Shown here: in pieces, positions 27,365-39,086 of the stretch
Layout: every line of letters begins with the position of its first letter
How positions within the stretch are numbered: position 1 is the stretch's first letter
Assembly: GCA_964036665.1 (NCBI GenBank)
Contig: OZ038532.1
Location: forward strand, 15,952,537-16,016,536
Length of the DNA: 64,000 nucleotides
Direction: 5' to 3'
Source of the DNA: Gordius sp. MW1
Lineage: Eukaryota > Nematomorpha > Gordioida > Gordea > Gordiidae
Translations under genes and position numbers: made by a program
The notes under the pieces: model-generated
Databases searched by the model: none
What the model was told of the DNA's origin: nothing
What the model saw: the letters and a program-made list of their open reading frames with translations, nothing else

Positions 27365-30300
27365 TTGAGAATCCTATTATCCTCGATTGACTTCCGAAAA
27401 GAGGTTTTAAGCTGCGAGAACTATCATTTTGACAAAAGACAACGTTTTATTGTTGCGATTAGTTTGTTGTATCGCAACGTGAGTGCTGAATTTTTGAAAA
27501 CTGCTCTATGCGATCATGATTTCAAAGTAATAGTTTTTAGATTCTGATAAATTTTTACTTCGGATCATAGAAACCACGTCTGAAAACAACAACTTTCATC
27601 GGATGAATACGGTTCAAAGAAAAATATGTGAAAAATTTTGAGGTAAAAATATTTATTTTTTTCGATTCTATGTGAAAGAGCATGAAAAAATTTATAAAAG
27701 TAAGCCAATTTGAGAATCCTATTATCCTCGATTGACTTCCGAAAAGAGGTTTTAAGCTGCGAGAACTATCATTTTGACAAAAGACAACGTTTTATTGTTG
27801 CGCATAGTTTGTTGTATCGCAACGTGAGTGCTGAATTTTTGAAAACTGCACTATGCGATCATGATTTTAAAGTAATAGTTTTTAGATTCTGATAAATTTT
27901 TACTTGGGATCATAGAAACCACGTCTGAAAACGACAACTTTCATCGGATGAATATGGTTCAAAGAAAAATATGTGAAAAATTTTGAGGTAAAAATATTTA
28001 TTTTTTTCGATTCTATGTGAAAAGCATGAAAAAATATAAAAAAGTAAGCCAATTTGAGAATCCTATTATCCTCGATTGACTTCCGAAAAGAGGTTTTAAG
28101 CTGCGAGAACTATCATTTTTACAAAAGACAACGTTTTATTGTTGCGATTAGTTTGTTGTATCGCAACGTGAGTGCTGAATTTTTGAAAACTGCTCTATGC
28201 GATTATGATTTCAAAGTAATAGTTTTTAGATTCTGATAAATTTTTACTTGGGATCATAGAAACCACGTCTGAAAACGACAACTTTCATCGGATGAATACG
28301 GTTCAAAGAAAAATATGTGAAAAATTTTGAGGTAAAAATATTTATTTTTTTTCGATTCTATGTGAAAGAGCATGAAAAAATATATAAAAGTAAGCCAATT
28401 TAAGAATCCTTGACTTCCGAAAAGAGGTTTAAAGCTGCGAGAACTATCATTTTGACAAAAGACAACGTTTTATTGTTGCGATTAGTTTGTTGTATCGCAA
28501 CTTGAGTGCTTAATTTTTCAAAAATGCACTATGCGATCATGATTTTGAAGTAATAGTTTTCTGATTCTGATAAATTTATACTTTTTATCATCGAAACCAC
28601 GTCTGAAAACGACAACTTTCATCGGATGCATACGGTTGAAAGAAAAATATGTAAAAAATTTTGAGGTGAAAATATTTATTTTTTTCGATTCTATGTGAAA
28701 GAGCATGAAAAACTATATAAAAGTAAGCTAATTTGAGAATCCTATTATCCTCGATTGACTTCCGAAAAGAGGTTTTAAGCTGCGAAAACTATCATTTTGA
28801 CAAAAGACAACGTTTTATTGTTGCGATTAGTTTGTTGTATCGCAACGTGAGTGCTGAATTTTTGAAAACTGCTCTATGCGATTATGATCTCAAAGTAATA
28901 GTTTTTAGATTCTGATAAATTTTTACTTGGGATCATAGAAACCACGTCTGAAAACGACAATTTCATCGGATGGATACGGTTCAAAGAAAAATATGTGAAA
29001 AATTTTGAGGTAAAAATATTAATTTTTTTCGATTCTATGTGAAAGAGCATGAAAAAATATATAAAAATAAGCTAATTTGAGAATCCTATTAACCTCGATT
29101 TACTTCCGAAAAGAGGTTTTAAGCTGCCAGAACTATTCATTTTGACAAAAGACAACGATTTATTGTTGCGATTAGTTTGTTGTATCGCAACGTGAGTGCT
29201 TAATTTTTGAAAACTGCTCTATTCGATTATGATTTCAAAGTAATAGTTTTTAGATTCTGATAAATTTTTACTTGGGATCATAGAAACCACGTCTGAAAAC
29301 GACAACTTTCATCGGATGAATACGGTTCAAAGAAAAATATGTGAAAAATTTTGAGGTAAAAATATTTCTTTTTTTTGATTCTATGTGAAAGAGCATGAAA
29401 AAATATATAAAAGTAAGCCAATTTGAGAATTTTATTATCCTCGATTGACTTCCGAAAAAAGGTTTTAAGCTGCGAGAACTATCATTTTGACAAAAGACAA
29501 CGTTTTATTGTTGCGATTAGTTTGTTGTATCGCAACGTGAGTGCTGAATTTTTGAAAACTGCTCTATGCGATCATGATTTCAAAGTAATAGTTTTTAGAT
29601 TCTGATAAATTTTTACTTGGGATCATAGAAACCACGTCTAAAAACAACAACTTTCATCGGATGAATACGGTTCAAAGAAAAATATGTGAAAAATTTTGAG
29701 GTAAAAATATTTATTTTTTATTCTATGTGAAAGAGCATGAAAAAATATATAAAAGTAAGCCAATTTGAGAATCCTATTATCCCCGATTGACTTCCGAAAA
29801 GAGGTTTTAAGCTGCGAGAACTATCATTTTGACAAAAGACAACGTTTTATTGTTGCGATTAGTTTGTTGTATCGCAACGTGAGTGCTTAATTTTTGAAAA
29901 TGGCTCTATGCGATCATGATTTCAAAGTAATAGTTTTCAGATTCTGATAAATTTTTACTTGGGATCATAGAAACCACGGCTGAAAACGACAACTTTCATC
30001 GGATGAATAGGGTTCAAAGAAAAATATGTGAAAAATTTTGAGGTAAAAATATTTATTTTTTTCGATTCTATGTGAAAGAGCATGAAAAAATATATAAAAG
30101 TAAGCCAATTTGAGAATCCTATTATCCTCGATTGACTTCCGAAAAGAGGTTTTAAGCTGCGAGAACTATCATTTTGACAAAAGACAACGTTTTATTGTAG
30201 CGATTAGTTTGTTGTATCGCAACGTGAGTGCTAAATTTTTGAAAACTGCTCTATGCGATCATGATTTCAAAGTAATAGTTTTTAGATTCTGATAAATTTT

Positions 30301-33300
30301 TACTTGGGATCATAGAAACCACGTCTGAAAACAACAACTTTCATCGGATGAATACGGTTCAAAGAAAAATATGTGAAAAATTTTGATTTAAAAATATTTA
30401 TTTTTTTCAATTCTATGTGAAAGAGCATGAAAAAATTTATAAAAGTAAGCCAATTTGAGAATCCTATTATCCTCGATTGACTTCCGAAAAGAGGTTTTAA
30501 GCTGCGAGAACTATCATTTTGACAAAAGACAACGTTTTATTGTTGCGATTAATTTGTTGTATCGCAACGTAAGTGCTGAATTTTTGAAAACTGCTCTATG
30601 CGATCATGATTTCAAAGTAATAGTTTTTAGATTCTGATAAATTTTTACTTGGGATCATAGAAACCACGTCTGAAAACAACAACTTTCATCGGATGAATAC
30701 GGTTCAAAAAAAAATATGTGAAAAATTTTGAGGTAAAAATATTTATTTTTTTCGATTCTATGTGAAAGAGCATGAAAAAATATATAAAAGTAAGCCAATT
30801 TGAGAATCCTATTATCCCCGATTGACTTCCGAAAAGAGGTTTTAAGCTGCGAGAACTATCATTTTGACAAAAGACAACGTTTTATTGTTGCGATTAGTTT
30901 GTTGTATCGCAACGTGAGTGCTTAATTTTTGAAAATGGCTCTATGCGATCATGATTTCAAAGTAATAGTTTTCAGATTCTGATAAATTTTTACTTGGGAT
31001 CATAGAAACCACGGCTGAAAACGACAACTTTCATCGGATGAATAGGGTTCAAAGAAAAATATGTGAAAAATTTTGAGGTAAAAATATTTATTTTTTTCGA
31101 TTCTATGTGAAAGAGCATGAAAAAATATATAAAAGTAAGCCAATTTGAAAATCCTATTATCCTCGATTGACTTCCGAAAAGAGGTTTTAAGCTGCGAGAA
31201 CTATCATTTTGACAAAAGACAACGGTTTTATTGTTGCGATTAGTTTGTTGTATCGGAACGTGAGTGCTGAATTTTTGAAAACTGCTCGATTCGATCATGA
31301 TTTCAAAGTAATAGTTTTTAGATTCTGATATATTTTTACTTGGGATCATAGAAACCACGTCTGAAAACGACAACTTTCATCGGATGAATACGGTTCAAAG
31401 AAAAATATGTGAAAAATTTTGAGGTAAAAATATTTATTTTTTTCGATTCTATGTGAAAGAGCATGAAAAAATATATAAAAGTAAGCCAATTTGAGAATCC
31501 TATTATCCCCGATTGACTTCCGAAAAGAGGTTTTAAGCTGCGAGAACTATCATTTTGACAAAGGACAACGTTTTATCGTTGCGATTAGTTTGTTGTATCG
31601 CAACGTGAGTGCTTAATTTTTGAAAATGGCTCTATGCGATCATGATTTCAAAGTAATAGTTTTCAGATTCTGATAAATTTTTACTTGGGATCATAGAAAC
31701 CACGGCTGAAAACGACAACTTTCATCGGATGAATAGGGTTCAAAGAAAAATATGTGAAAAATTTTGAGGTAAAAATATTTATTTTTTTCGATTCTATGTG
31801 AAAGAGCATGAAAAAATATATAAAAGTAAGCCAATTTGAGAATCCTATTATCCCCGATTGACTTCCGAAAAGAGGTTTTAAGCTGCGAGAACTATCATTT
31901 TGACAAGAGACAACGTTTTATTGTTGCGATTAGTTTGTTGTATCGCAACGTGAGTGCTTAAGTTTTGAAAATGGCTCTATGCGATCATGATTTCAAAGTA
32001 ATAGTTTTCAGATTCTGATAAATTTTTACTTGGGATCATAGAAACCACGTCTGAAAACGACAACTTTCATCGGATGAATACGGTTCAAAGAAAAATATGT
32101 GAAAAATTTTGAGGTAAAAATATTTATTTTTTTCGATTCTATTTGAAAGAGCATGAAAAAATATATAAAAGTAAGCCAATTTGAGAATCCTATTATCCTC
32201 GATTGACTTCCGAAAAGAGGTTTTAAGCTGCGAGAACTATCATTTTGACAAAAGACAACGTTTTTTTGTAGCGATTAGTTTGTTGTATCGCAACGTGAGT
32301 GCTAAATTTTTGAAAACTGCTCTATGCGATCATGATTTCAAAGTAATAGTTTTTAGATTCTGATAAATTTTTACTTGGGATCATAGAAACCACGTCTGAA
32401 AACAACAACTTTCATCGGATGAATACGGTTCAAAGAAAAATATGTGAAAAATTTTGATTTAAAAATATTTATTTTTTTCAATTCTATGTGAAAGAGCATG
32501 AAAAAATTTATAAAAGTAAGCCAATTTGAGAATCCTATTATCCTCGATTGACTTCCGAAAAGAGGTTTTAAGCTGCGAGAACTATCATTTTGACAAAAGA
32601 CAACGTTTTATTGTTGCGATTAATTTGTTGTATCGCAACGTGAGTGCTGAATTTTTGAAAACTGCTCTATGCGATCATGATTTCAAAGTAATAGTTTTTA
32701 GATTCTGATAAATTTTTACTTGGGATCATAGAAACCACGTCTGAAAACACCAACTTTCATCGGATGAATACGGTTCAAACAAAAATATGTGAAAAATTTT
32801 GAGGTAAAAATATTTATTTTTTTCGATTCTATGTGAAAGAGCATGAAAAAATATATAAAAGTAAGCCAATTTGAGAATCCTATTATCCCCGATTGACTTC
32901 CGAAAAGAGGTTTTAAGCTGCGAGAACTATCATTTTGACAAAAGACAACGTTTTATTGTTGCGATTAGTTTGTTGTATCGCAACGTGAGTGCTTAATTTT
33001 TGAAAATGGCTCTATGCGATCATGATTTCAAAGTAATAGTTTTCAGATTCTGATAAATTTTTACTTGGGATCATAGAAACCACGGCTGAAAACGACAACT
33101 TTCATCGGATGAATAGGGTTCAAAGAAAAATATGTGAAAAATTTTGAGGTAAAAATATTTATTTTTTTCAATTCTATGTGAAAGAGCATGAAAAAATATA
33201 TAAAAGTAAGCCAATTTGAAAATCCTATTATCCTCGATTGACTTCCGAAAAGAGGTTTTAAGCTGCGAGAACTATCATTTTGACAAAAGACAACGGTTTT

Positions 33301-33394
33301 ATTGTTGCGATTAGTTTGTTGTATCGGAACGTGAGTGCTGAATTTTTGAAAACTGCTCGATTCGATCATAATTTCAAAGTAATAGTTTTTAGAT
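27365..33394 (+). repeat. Satellite sub-domain dominated by GTGCTGAATT-type monomers
   Basis: The 3' module here is mostly GTGCTGAATTTTTGAAAACTGCTC with TTTTTAGATTC, interleaved with GTGCTTAATTTTTGAAAATGGC units carrying TTTTCAGATTC. This differs from the TCAAAAATGCAC and AACATTTCTCTG types that prevail to the left. Several rare changes mark this stretch: ACGTCTGAAAACAAC at 27580, 30325 and 32396; CCACGGCTG with GAATAGGG at 29974, 31009, 31700 and 33080; and TTGATTTAAAAATA at 30384 and 32455. The change CTTAAT to CTGAAT removes an in-frame stop, which explains the run of 60-codon frames seen here. No gene is present. Confidence 0.8.
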
Positions 33395-33570
33395 TCTGAT
33401 AAATTTTTACTTGGGATCATAGAAACCACGTCTGAAAACGACAACTTTCATCGGATGAATACGGTTCAAAGAAAAATATGTGAAAAATTTTGAGGTAAAA
33501 ATATTTATTTTTTTCGATTCTATGTGAAAGAGCATGAAAAAATATATAAAAGTAAGCCAATTTGAGAATC
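30031..33570 (+). repeat. 2071-bp higher-order repeat, two copies
   Basis: Six-monomer spacing. The markers TGTAGCGATT (30197 and 32268), TTGATTTAAAAATA (30384 and 32455), CCACGGCTG (31009 and 33080), CGGTTTTATTG (31224 and 33295) and TATCGGAACG (31251 and 33322) all recur 2071 bp apart. The shared part runs from about 30030 to 31500 in copy 1 and from about 32100 to 33570 in copy 2. It ends just before the first MITE insertion, so the MITE-bearing monomer is not part of this particular unit. Confidence 0.82.
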
Positions 33571-34029
33571 CTATTATCCTCGATTGACTTCAGAAAAGAG
33601 GTTTTAAGCTGCGAGAACTATCATTTTGACAAAAGACAACGTTTTATCGTTGCGATTAGTTTGTTGTATCGCAACCATAGACTAATATACTGCTCATTTC
33701 CTTTTAAAAAGTGTACCCCATTTTGGCAGCCATTTTAATAAGTGAAACATGAATTTTGGCCAATTTATATGGTTTGATAAATTTTTAAAATCGCTATAAT
33801 CATTAAAATGGGTTGTTTCATGTTATAAGATCAATTATTATTGTCCAATGCGATCCATCGCTATACAAACTCTTCTTCACTTATCAAAATGGTCGTGGTT
33901 TTCGGCAACACTTTTGATGCGTGAATATATAAGAGATGAGCAGTCTATTAGTCTATGATCGCAACGTGAGTGCTGAATTTTTGAAAACTGCTCTATGCGA
34001 TTATGATTTCAAAGTAATAGTTTTTAGAT
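33395..34029 (+). repeat. Satellite monomer interrupted by MITE copy 1
   Basis: This unit is 635 bp long: 345 bp of satellite plus 282 bp of element plus the 8-bp duplication. The satellite to the left has the rare changes GACTTCAGAAAAG and TTTTATCGTTGCG, which also occur at the left of the other two insertions and show they descend from one event. Copy 1 keeps TTTTGACAAAAG where copies 2 and 3 have TTTTAACAAAAG. Confidence 0.9.
33676..33957. mobile_element. 282-bp MITE, copy 1, with 8-bp target duplication
   Basis: Unique sequence that breaks the satellite and does not resemble it. It starts CATAGACTAATATACTGC and ends GCAGTCTATTAGTCTATG, giving 22-bp terminal inverted repeats with one mismatch at element position 13 (T; G in copies 2 and 3). 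It is flanked by ATCGCAAC at 33668-33675 and 33958-33965; only one ATCGCAAC is present in uninterrupted monomers, so this is an 8-bp target-site duplication. A subterminal inverted repeat of 17 bp (CCATTTTAATAAGTGAA at element positions 55-71 and its complement at 201-217, one mismatch) lies inside. There is no open frame long enough for a transposase, so it is non-autonomous. An 8-bp duplication fits the hAT and P superfamilies; the CAT start is closer to P-type ends, but I cannot settle this. It differs from the other copies at element positions 13, 161 and 218. Confidence 0.9.
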
Positions 34030-35690
34030 TCTGATAAATTTTTACTTGGGATCATAGAAACCACGTCTGAAAACGACAACTTTCATCGGATGAATACGGT
34101 TCAAAGAAAAATATGTGAAAAATTTTGAGGTAAAAATATTTATTTTTTTCGATTCTATGTGAAAGAGCATGAAAAAATATATAAAAGTAAGCCAATTTGA
34201 GAATCCTATTATCCTCGATTGACTTCCGAAAAGATGTTTTAAGCTGCGAGAACGATCATTTTAACAAAAGACAACGTTTTATTGTTGCGATTAGTTTGTT
34301 GTATCCCAACGTGAGTGCTTAATTTTTTAAAATGGCTCTATGCGATTATGATTTCAAAGTAATAGTTTTCAGATTCTGATAAATTTTTACTTGGGATCAT
34401 AGAAACCACGTCTGAAAACGACATCTTTAATCGGATGAATACGGTTCAAAGAAAAATATGTGAAAATTTTGAGGTAAAAATATTTATTTTTTTCAATTCT
34501 ATGTGAAAGAGCATGAAAAAATATATAAAAGTAAGCCAATTTGAGAATCCTATTATCCTCGATTGACTTCCGAAAAGAGGTTTTAAGCTGCGAGAACTAT
34601 CATTTTGACAAAAGACAACGTTTTATTGTTGCGATTAGTTTGTTGTATCGCAACGTGAGTGCTGAATTTTTGAAAACTGCTCTATGCGATTATGATTTCA
34701 AAGTAATAGTTTTTAGATTCTGATAAATTTTTACTCGGGATCATAGAAACCACGTCTGAAAACGACAACTTTCATCGGATGAATACGGTTCAAAGAAAAA
34801 TATGTGAAAAATTTTGAGGTAAAAATATTTATTTTTTTCGATTCTATGTGAAAGAGCATAAAAAAATATATAAAAGTAAGCCAATTTGAGAATCCTATTA
34901 TCTTCGATTGACTTCCGAAAAGAGGTTTTAAGCTGCGAGAACGATCATTTTAACAAAAGACAACGTTTTATTGTTGCGATTAGTTTGTTGTATCGCAACG
35001 TGAGTGCTTAATTTTTTAAAATGGCTCTATGCGATTATGATTTCAAAGTAATAGTTTTCAGATTCTGATAAATTTTTACTTGGGATCATAGAAACCACGT
35101 CTGAAAACGACATCTTTCATCGGATGAATACGGTTCAAAGAAAAATATGTGAAAAATTTTGAGGTAAAAATATTAATTTTTTTTCGATTCTACGTGAAAG
35201 AGCATAAAAAAATATATAAAAGTAAGCCAATTTGAGAATCCTATTATCCTCGATTGACTTCCGAAAAGAGGTTTTAAGCTGCGAGAACTATCATTTTGAC
35301 AAAAGACAACGTTTTATTGTTGCGATTAGTTTGTTGTATCGCAACGTGAGTGCTTAATTTTTCAAAAATGCACTATGCGATCATGATTTTAAAGTAATAG
35401 TTTTCTGATTCTGATAAATTTTTACTTTTTATCATCGAAACCACGTCTGAAAACGACAACTTTCATCGGATGAATACGGTTCAAAGAAAAATATGTGAAA
35501 AATTTTGAGGTAAAAATATTTATTTTTTTCGATTCTATGTGAAAGAGCATGAAAAAATATATAAAAGTAAGCCAATTTGAGAATCCTATTATCCTCGATT
35601 GACTTCAGAAAAGAGGTTTTAAGCTGCGAGAACTATCATTTTAACAAAAGACAACGTTTTATCGTTGCGATTAGTTTGTTGTATCGCAAC
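33966..35690 (+). repeat. Satellite array, segment 2 (five periods between MITE copies 1 and 2)
   Basis: Exactly 1725 bp separates the same phase point after MITE 1 and before MITE 2, which is five monomers of 345 bp. The units are mostly of the GTGCTGAATT and GCTTAATTTTTTAAAATGG types. Marker TATCCCAAC at 34303 damages the right arm of the dyad and recurs at 39714 after MITE copy 3. The segment has no coding capacity. Confidence 0.95.
34303..35355 (+). repeat. Duplicated segment at 5411-bp spacing, copy 1
   Basis: Matches 39714-40766. Shared markers are TATCCCAAC (34303/39714), CATCTTTAATCGG (34423/39834), the one-base-shorter TGTGAAAATTTTGAGG (34459/39870), ACTCGGGATC (34732/40143) and TTATCTTCGATTG (34900/40311). 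The MITE copies 1 and 3 just upstream are also 5411 bp apart. The match stops near 35355, where this copy continues with TTTTTCAAAAATGC and the other with TTTTTGAAAACTGC. Confidence 0.82.
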
Positions 35691-36044
35691 CATAGACTAA
35701 TAGACTGCTCATTTCCTTTTAAAAAGTGTACCCCATTTTGGCAGCCATTTTAATAAGTGAAACATGAATTTTGGCCAATTTATATGGTTTGATAAATTTT
35801 TAAAATCGCTATAATCATTAAAATGGGTTGTTTCATGTTATAAGATCAATGATTATTGTCCAATGCGATCCATCGCTATACAAACTCTTCTTCACTTATC
35901 AAAATGGCCGTGGTTTTCGGCAACACTTTTGATGCGTGAATATATAAGAGATGAGCAGTCTATTAGTCTATGATCGCAACGTGAGTGCTGAATTTTTGAA
36001 AACTGCTCTATGCGATTATGATTTCAAAGTAATAGTTTTTAGAT
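35410..36044 (+). repeat. Satellite monomer interrupted by MITE copy 2
   Basis: 635-bp unit equal to 345 bp of satellite plus 290 bp of element and target duplication. Left flank carries GACTTCAGAAAAG, TTTTAACAAAAG and TTTTATCGTTGCG, identical to the left flank of copy 3. The next monomer to the right has the private change TTCGATGCTATG at about 36170 and GAGCATAAAAAA at about 36180. Confidence 0.9.
35691..35972. mobile_element. 282-bp MITE, copy 2, with perfect 22-bp terminal inverted repeats
   Basis: Same element as at 33676. The first 22 bases (starting CATAGACTAATAGACTGC) are an exact reverse complement of the last 22. The target duplication ATCGCAAC lies at 35683-35690 and 35973-35980. 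The subterminal inverted repeat lies at 35745-35761 and 35891-35907. Identical in sequence to copy 3 and different from copy 1 at three positions. Because it sits at the identical base of the monomer, it is a co-amplified passenger and not a second transposition. A TATATAAGAG motif lies near its right end, just inside the terminal repeat; its significance is unknown. Confidence 0.9.
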
Positions 36045-39000
36045 TCTGATAAATTTTTACTTGGGATCATAGAAACCACGTCTGAAAACGACAACTTTCA
36101 TCGGATGAATACGGTTCAAAGAAAAATATGTGAAAAATTTTGAGGTAAAAATATTTATTTTTTTCGATGCTATGTGAAAGAGCATAAAAAAATATATAAA
36201 AGTAAGCCAATTTGAGAATCCTATTATCCTCGATTGACTTCCGAAAAGATGTTTTAAGCTGCGAGAACGATCATTTTAACAAAAGACAACGTTTTATTGT
36301 TGCGATTAGTTTGTTGTATCGCAACGTGAGTGCTTAATTTTTTAAAATGGCTCTATGCGATTATGATTTCAAAGTAATAGTTTTCAGATTCTGATAAATT
36401 TTTACTTGGGATCATAGAAACCACGTCTGAAAACGACATCTTTCATCGGATGAATACGGTTCAAAGAAAAATATGTGAAAAATTTTGAGGTAAAAATATT
36501 AATTTTTTTTCGATTCTACGTGAAAGAGCATAAAAAAATATATAAAAGTAAGCCAATTTGAGAATCCTATTATCCTCGATTGACTTCCGAAAAGAGGTTT
36601 TAAGCTGCGAGAACTATCATTTTGACAAAAGACAACGTTTTATTGTTGCGATTAGTTTGTTGTATCGCAACGTGAGTGCTTAATTTTTGAAAACTGCTCT
36701 ATGCGATTATGATTTCAAAGTAATAGTTTTTAGATTCTGATAAATTTTTACTCGGGATCATAGAAACCACGTCTGAAAACGACAACTTTCATCGGATGAA
36801 TACGGTTCAAAGAAAAATATGTGAAAAATTTTGAGGTAAAAATATTTATTTTTTTTCGATTCTACGTGAAAGAGCATAAAAAAATATATAAAAGTAAGCC
36901 AATTTGAGAATCCTATTATCCTCGATTGACTTCCGAAAAGAGGTTTTAAGCTGCGAGAACTATCATTTTGACAAAAGACAACGTTTTATTGTTGCGATTA
37001 GTTTGTTGTATCGCAACGTGAGTGCTTAATTTTTCAAAAATGCACTATGCGATCATGATTTTAAAGTAATAGTTTTCTGATTCTTATAAATTTTTACTTT
37101 TTATCATCGAAACCACGTCTGAAAACGACAACTTTCATCGGATGCATACGTTTGAAAGAAAAATATGTGAAAATTTTGAGGTAAAAATATTTATTTTTTT
37201 CGATTCTATGTGAAAGAGCATGAAAAAATATATAAAAGTAAGCCAATTTGAGAATCCTATTATCCTCGATTGACTTCCGAAAAGAGGTTTTAAGCTGCGA
37301 GAACTATCATTTTGACAAAAGACAACGTTTTATTGTTGCGATTAGTTTGTTGTATCGCAACGTGAGTGCTTAATTTTTTAAAAAGGCTCTATGCGATTAT
37401 GATTTCAAAGTAATAGTTTTCAGATTCTGATAAATTTTTACTTGGGATCATAGAAACCACGTCTGAAAACGACATCTTTAATCGGATGAATACGGTTCAA
37501 AGAAAAATATGTGAAAAATTTTGAGGTAAAAATATTTATTTTTTTCAATTCTATGTGAAAGAGCATGAAAAAATATATAAAAGTAAGCCAATTTGAGAAT
37601 CCTATTATCCTCGATTGACTTCCGAAAAGATGTTTTAAGCTGCGAGAACGATCATTTTAACAAAAGACAACGTTTTATTGTTGCGATAAGTTTGTTGTAT
37701 CGCAACGTGAGTGCTTAATTTTTTAAAATGGCTCTATGCGATTATGATTTCAAAGTAATAGTTTTTAGATTCTGATAAATTTTTAATTGGGATCATAGAA
37801 ACCACGTCTGAAAACGACATCTTTAATCGGATGAATACGGTTCAAAGAAAAATATGTGAAAAATTTTGAGGTAAAAATATTTATTTTTTTCAATTCTATG
37901 TGAAAGAGCATGAAAAAATATATAAAAGTAAGCCAATTTGAGAATCCTATTATCCTCCATTGACTTCAGAAAAGAGGTTTTAAGCTGCGAGAACTATCAT
38001 TTTGACAAAAGACAACGTTTTATTGTTGCGATTAGTTTGTTGTATCGCAACGTGAGTGCTGAATTTTTGAAAACTGCTCTATGCGATTATGATTTCAAAG
38101 TAATAGTTTTTAGATTCTGATAAATTTTTACTTGGGATCATAGAAACCACGTCTGAAAACGACAACTTTCATCGGATGAATACGGTTCAAAGAAAAATAT
38201 GTGAAAAATTTTGAGGTAAAAATATTTATTTTTTTCGATTCTATGTGAAAGAGCATGAAAAAATATATAAAAGTAAGCCAATTTGAGAATCCTATTATCC
38301 TCGATTGACTTCAAAAAAGATGTTTTAAGCTGCGAGAACGATCATTTTAACAAAAGACAACGTTTTATTGTTGCGATTAGTATGTTGTATCGCAACGTGA
38401 GTGCTTAATTTTTTAAAAAGGCTCTATGCGATTATGATTTCAAAGTAATAGTTTTCAGATTCTGATAAATTTTTACTTGGGATCATAGAAACCACGTCTG
38501 AAAACGACATCTTTAATCGGATGAATACGGTTCAAAGAAAAATATGTGAAAAATTTTGAGGTAAAAATATTTATTTTTTTCAATTCTATGTGAAAGAGCA
38601 TGAAAAAATATATAAAAGTAAGCCAATTTGAGAATCCTATTATCCTCGATTGACTTCCGAAAAGAGGTTTTAAGCTGCGAGAACGATCATTTTAACAAAA
38701 GACAACGTTTTATTGTTGCGATTAGTTTGTTGTATCGCAACGTGAGTGCTTAATTTTTTAAAATGGCTCTATGCGATTATGATTTCAAAGTAATAGTTTT
38801 CAGATTCTGATAAATTTTTACTTGGGATCATAGAAACCACGTCTGAAAACGACATCTTTAATCGGATGAATACGGTTCAAAGAAAAATATGTGAAAAATT
38901 TTGAGGTAAAAATATTTATTTTTTTCAATTCTATGTGAAAGAGCATGAAAAAATATATAAAAGTAAGCCAATTTGAGAATCCTATTATCCTCGATTGACT

Positions 39001-39086
39001 TCAGAAAAGAGGTTTTAAGCTGCGAGAACTATCATTTTAACAAAAGACAACGTTTTATCGTTGCGATTAGTTTGTTGTATCGCAAC
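35981..39086 (+). repeat. Satellite array, segment 3 (nine periods between MITE copies 2 and 3)
   Basis: 3106 bp between the same phase points, which is nine monomers of about 345 bp. The units are mixed: GCTTAATTTTTTAAAATGG types with GACATCTTTAATCGG, plus some TCAAAAATGCAC types followed by GCATACGTTTGAAAG. Several units carry TTCTACGTGAAAG (36515, 36862) and GATTCTTATAAAT (37080), which recur 4085 bp later. There is no coding capacity or foreign insertion between the two MITEs. Confidence 0.95.
36300..38990 (+). repeat. Duplicated segment at 4085-bp spacing, copy 1
   Basis: Matches 40385-43075. Shared rare markers include TTCTACGTGAAAG (36515/40600), ACTCGGGATC (36750/40835), GATTCTTATAAAT (37080/41165), TTTTTAATTGGG (37782/41867), TATCCTCCATTGAC (37951/42036), CTTCAAAAAAGATG (38310/42395) and TTAGTATGTTG (38377/42462). 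The match ends where this copy approaches the MITE-bearing unit (GACTTCAGAAAAG), while the other copy has GACTTCCGAAAAG. Confidence 0.85.

Larger units (their letters stand above)
1..33675 (+). repeat. Satellite array, ~344-bp monomer, segment 1 (about 98 units)
   Basis: Uninterrupted head-to-tail tandem repeats, all in the same orientation. The phase is constant: the end of the ATCGCAAC arm lies at base 281 in the first unit and at base 33675 in the last, which fits 97 periods of about 344.3 bp. Recognisable landmarks in each unit are TCTGATAAAT, ACCACGTCTGAAAACGAC, TGTGAAAAATTTTGAGG, TATATAAAAG, the GTTGCGAT/ATCGCAAC dyad and ATGCGATCATGATT. Units differ by scattered substitutions and small indels, most of them shared by several units, so variants have spread by duplication. 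The segment has no coding capacity beyond short frames closed in most units. It is interrupted at 33676 by a MITE. I do not recognise the satellite family. Its homogeneity and length suggest heterochromatin; centromere function cannot be read from sequence. Confidence 0.97.

Noticed and set aside
30990-33444. 127-codon frames on the - strand at 30990-31373 and 33061-33444, and shorter ones at 18611 and 28518
   Set aside because: Each spans more than one monomer border or a large part of one unit, exists only where small indels remove stops, and the two long ones are copies of the same 2071-bp duplication. There is no recognisable domain.
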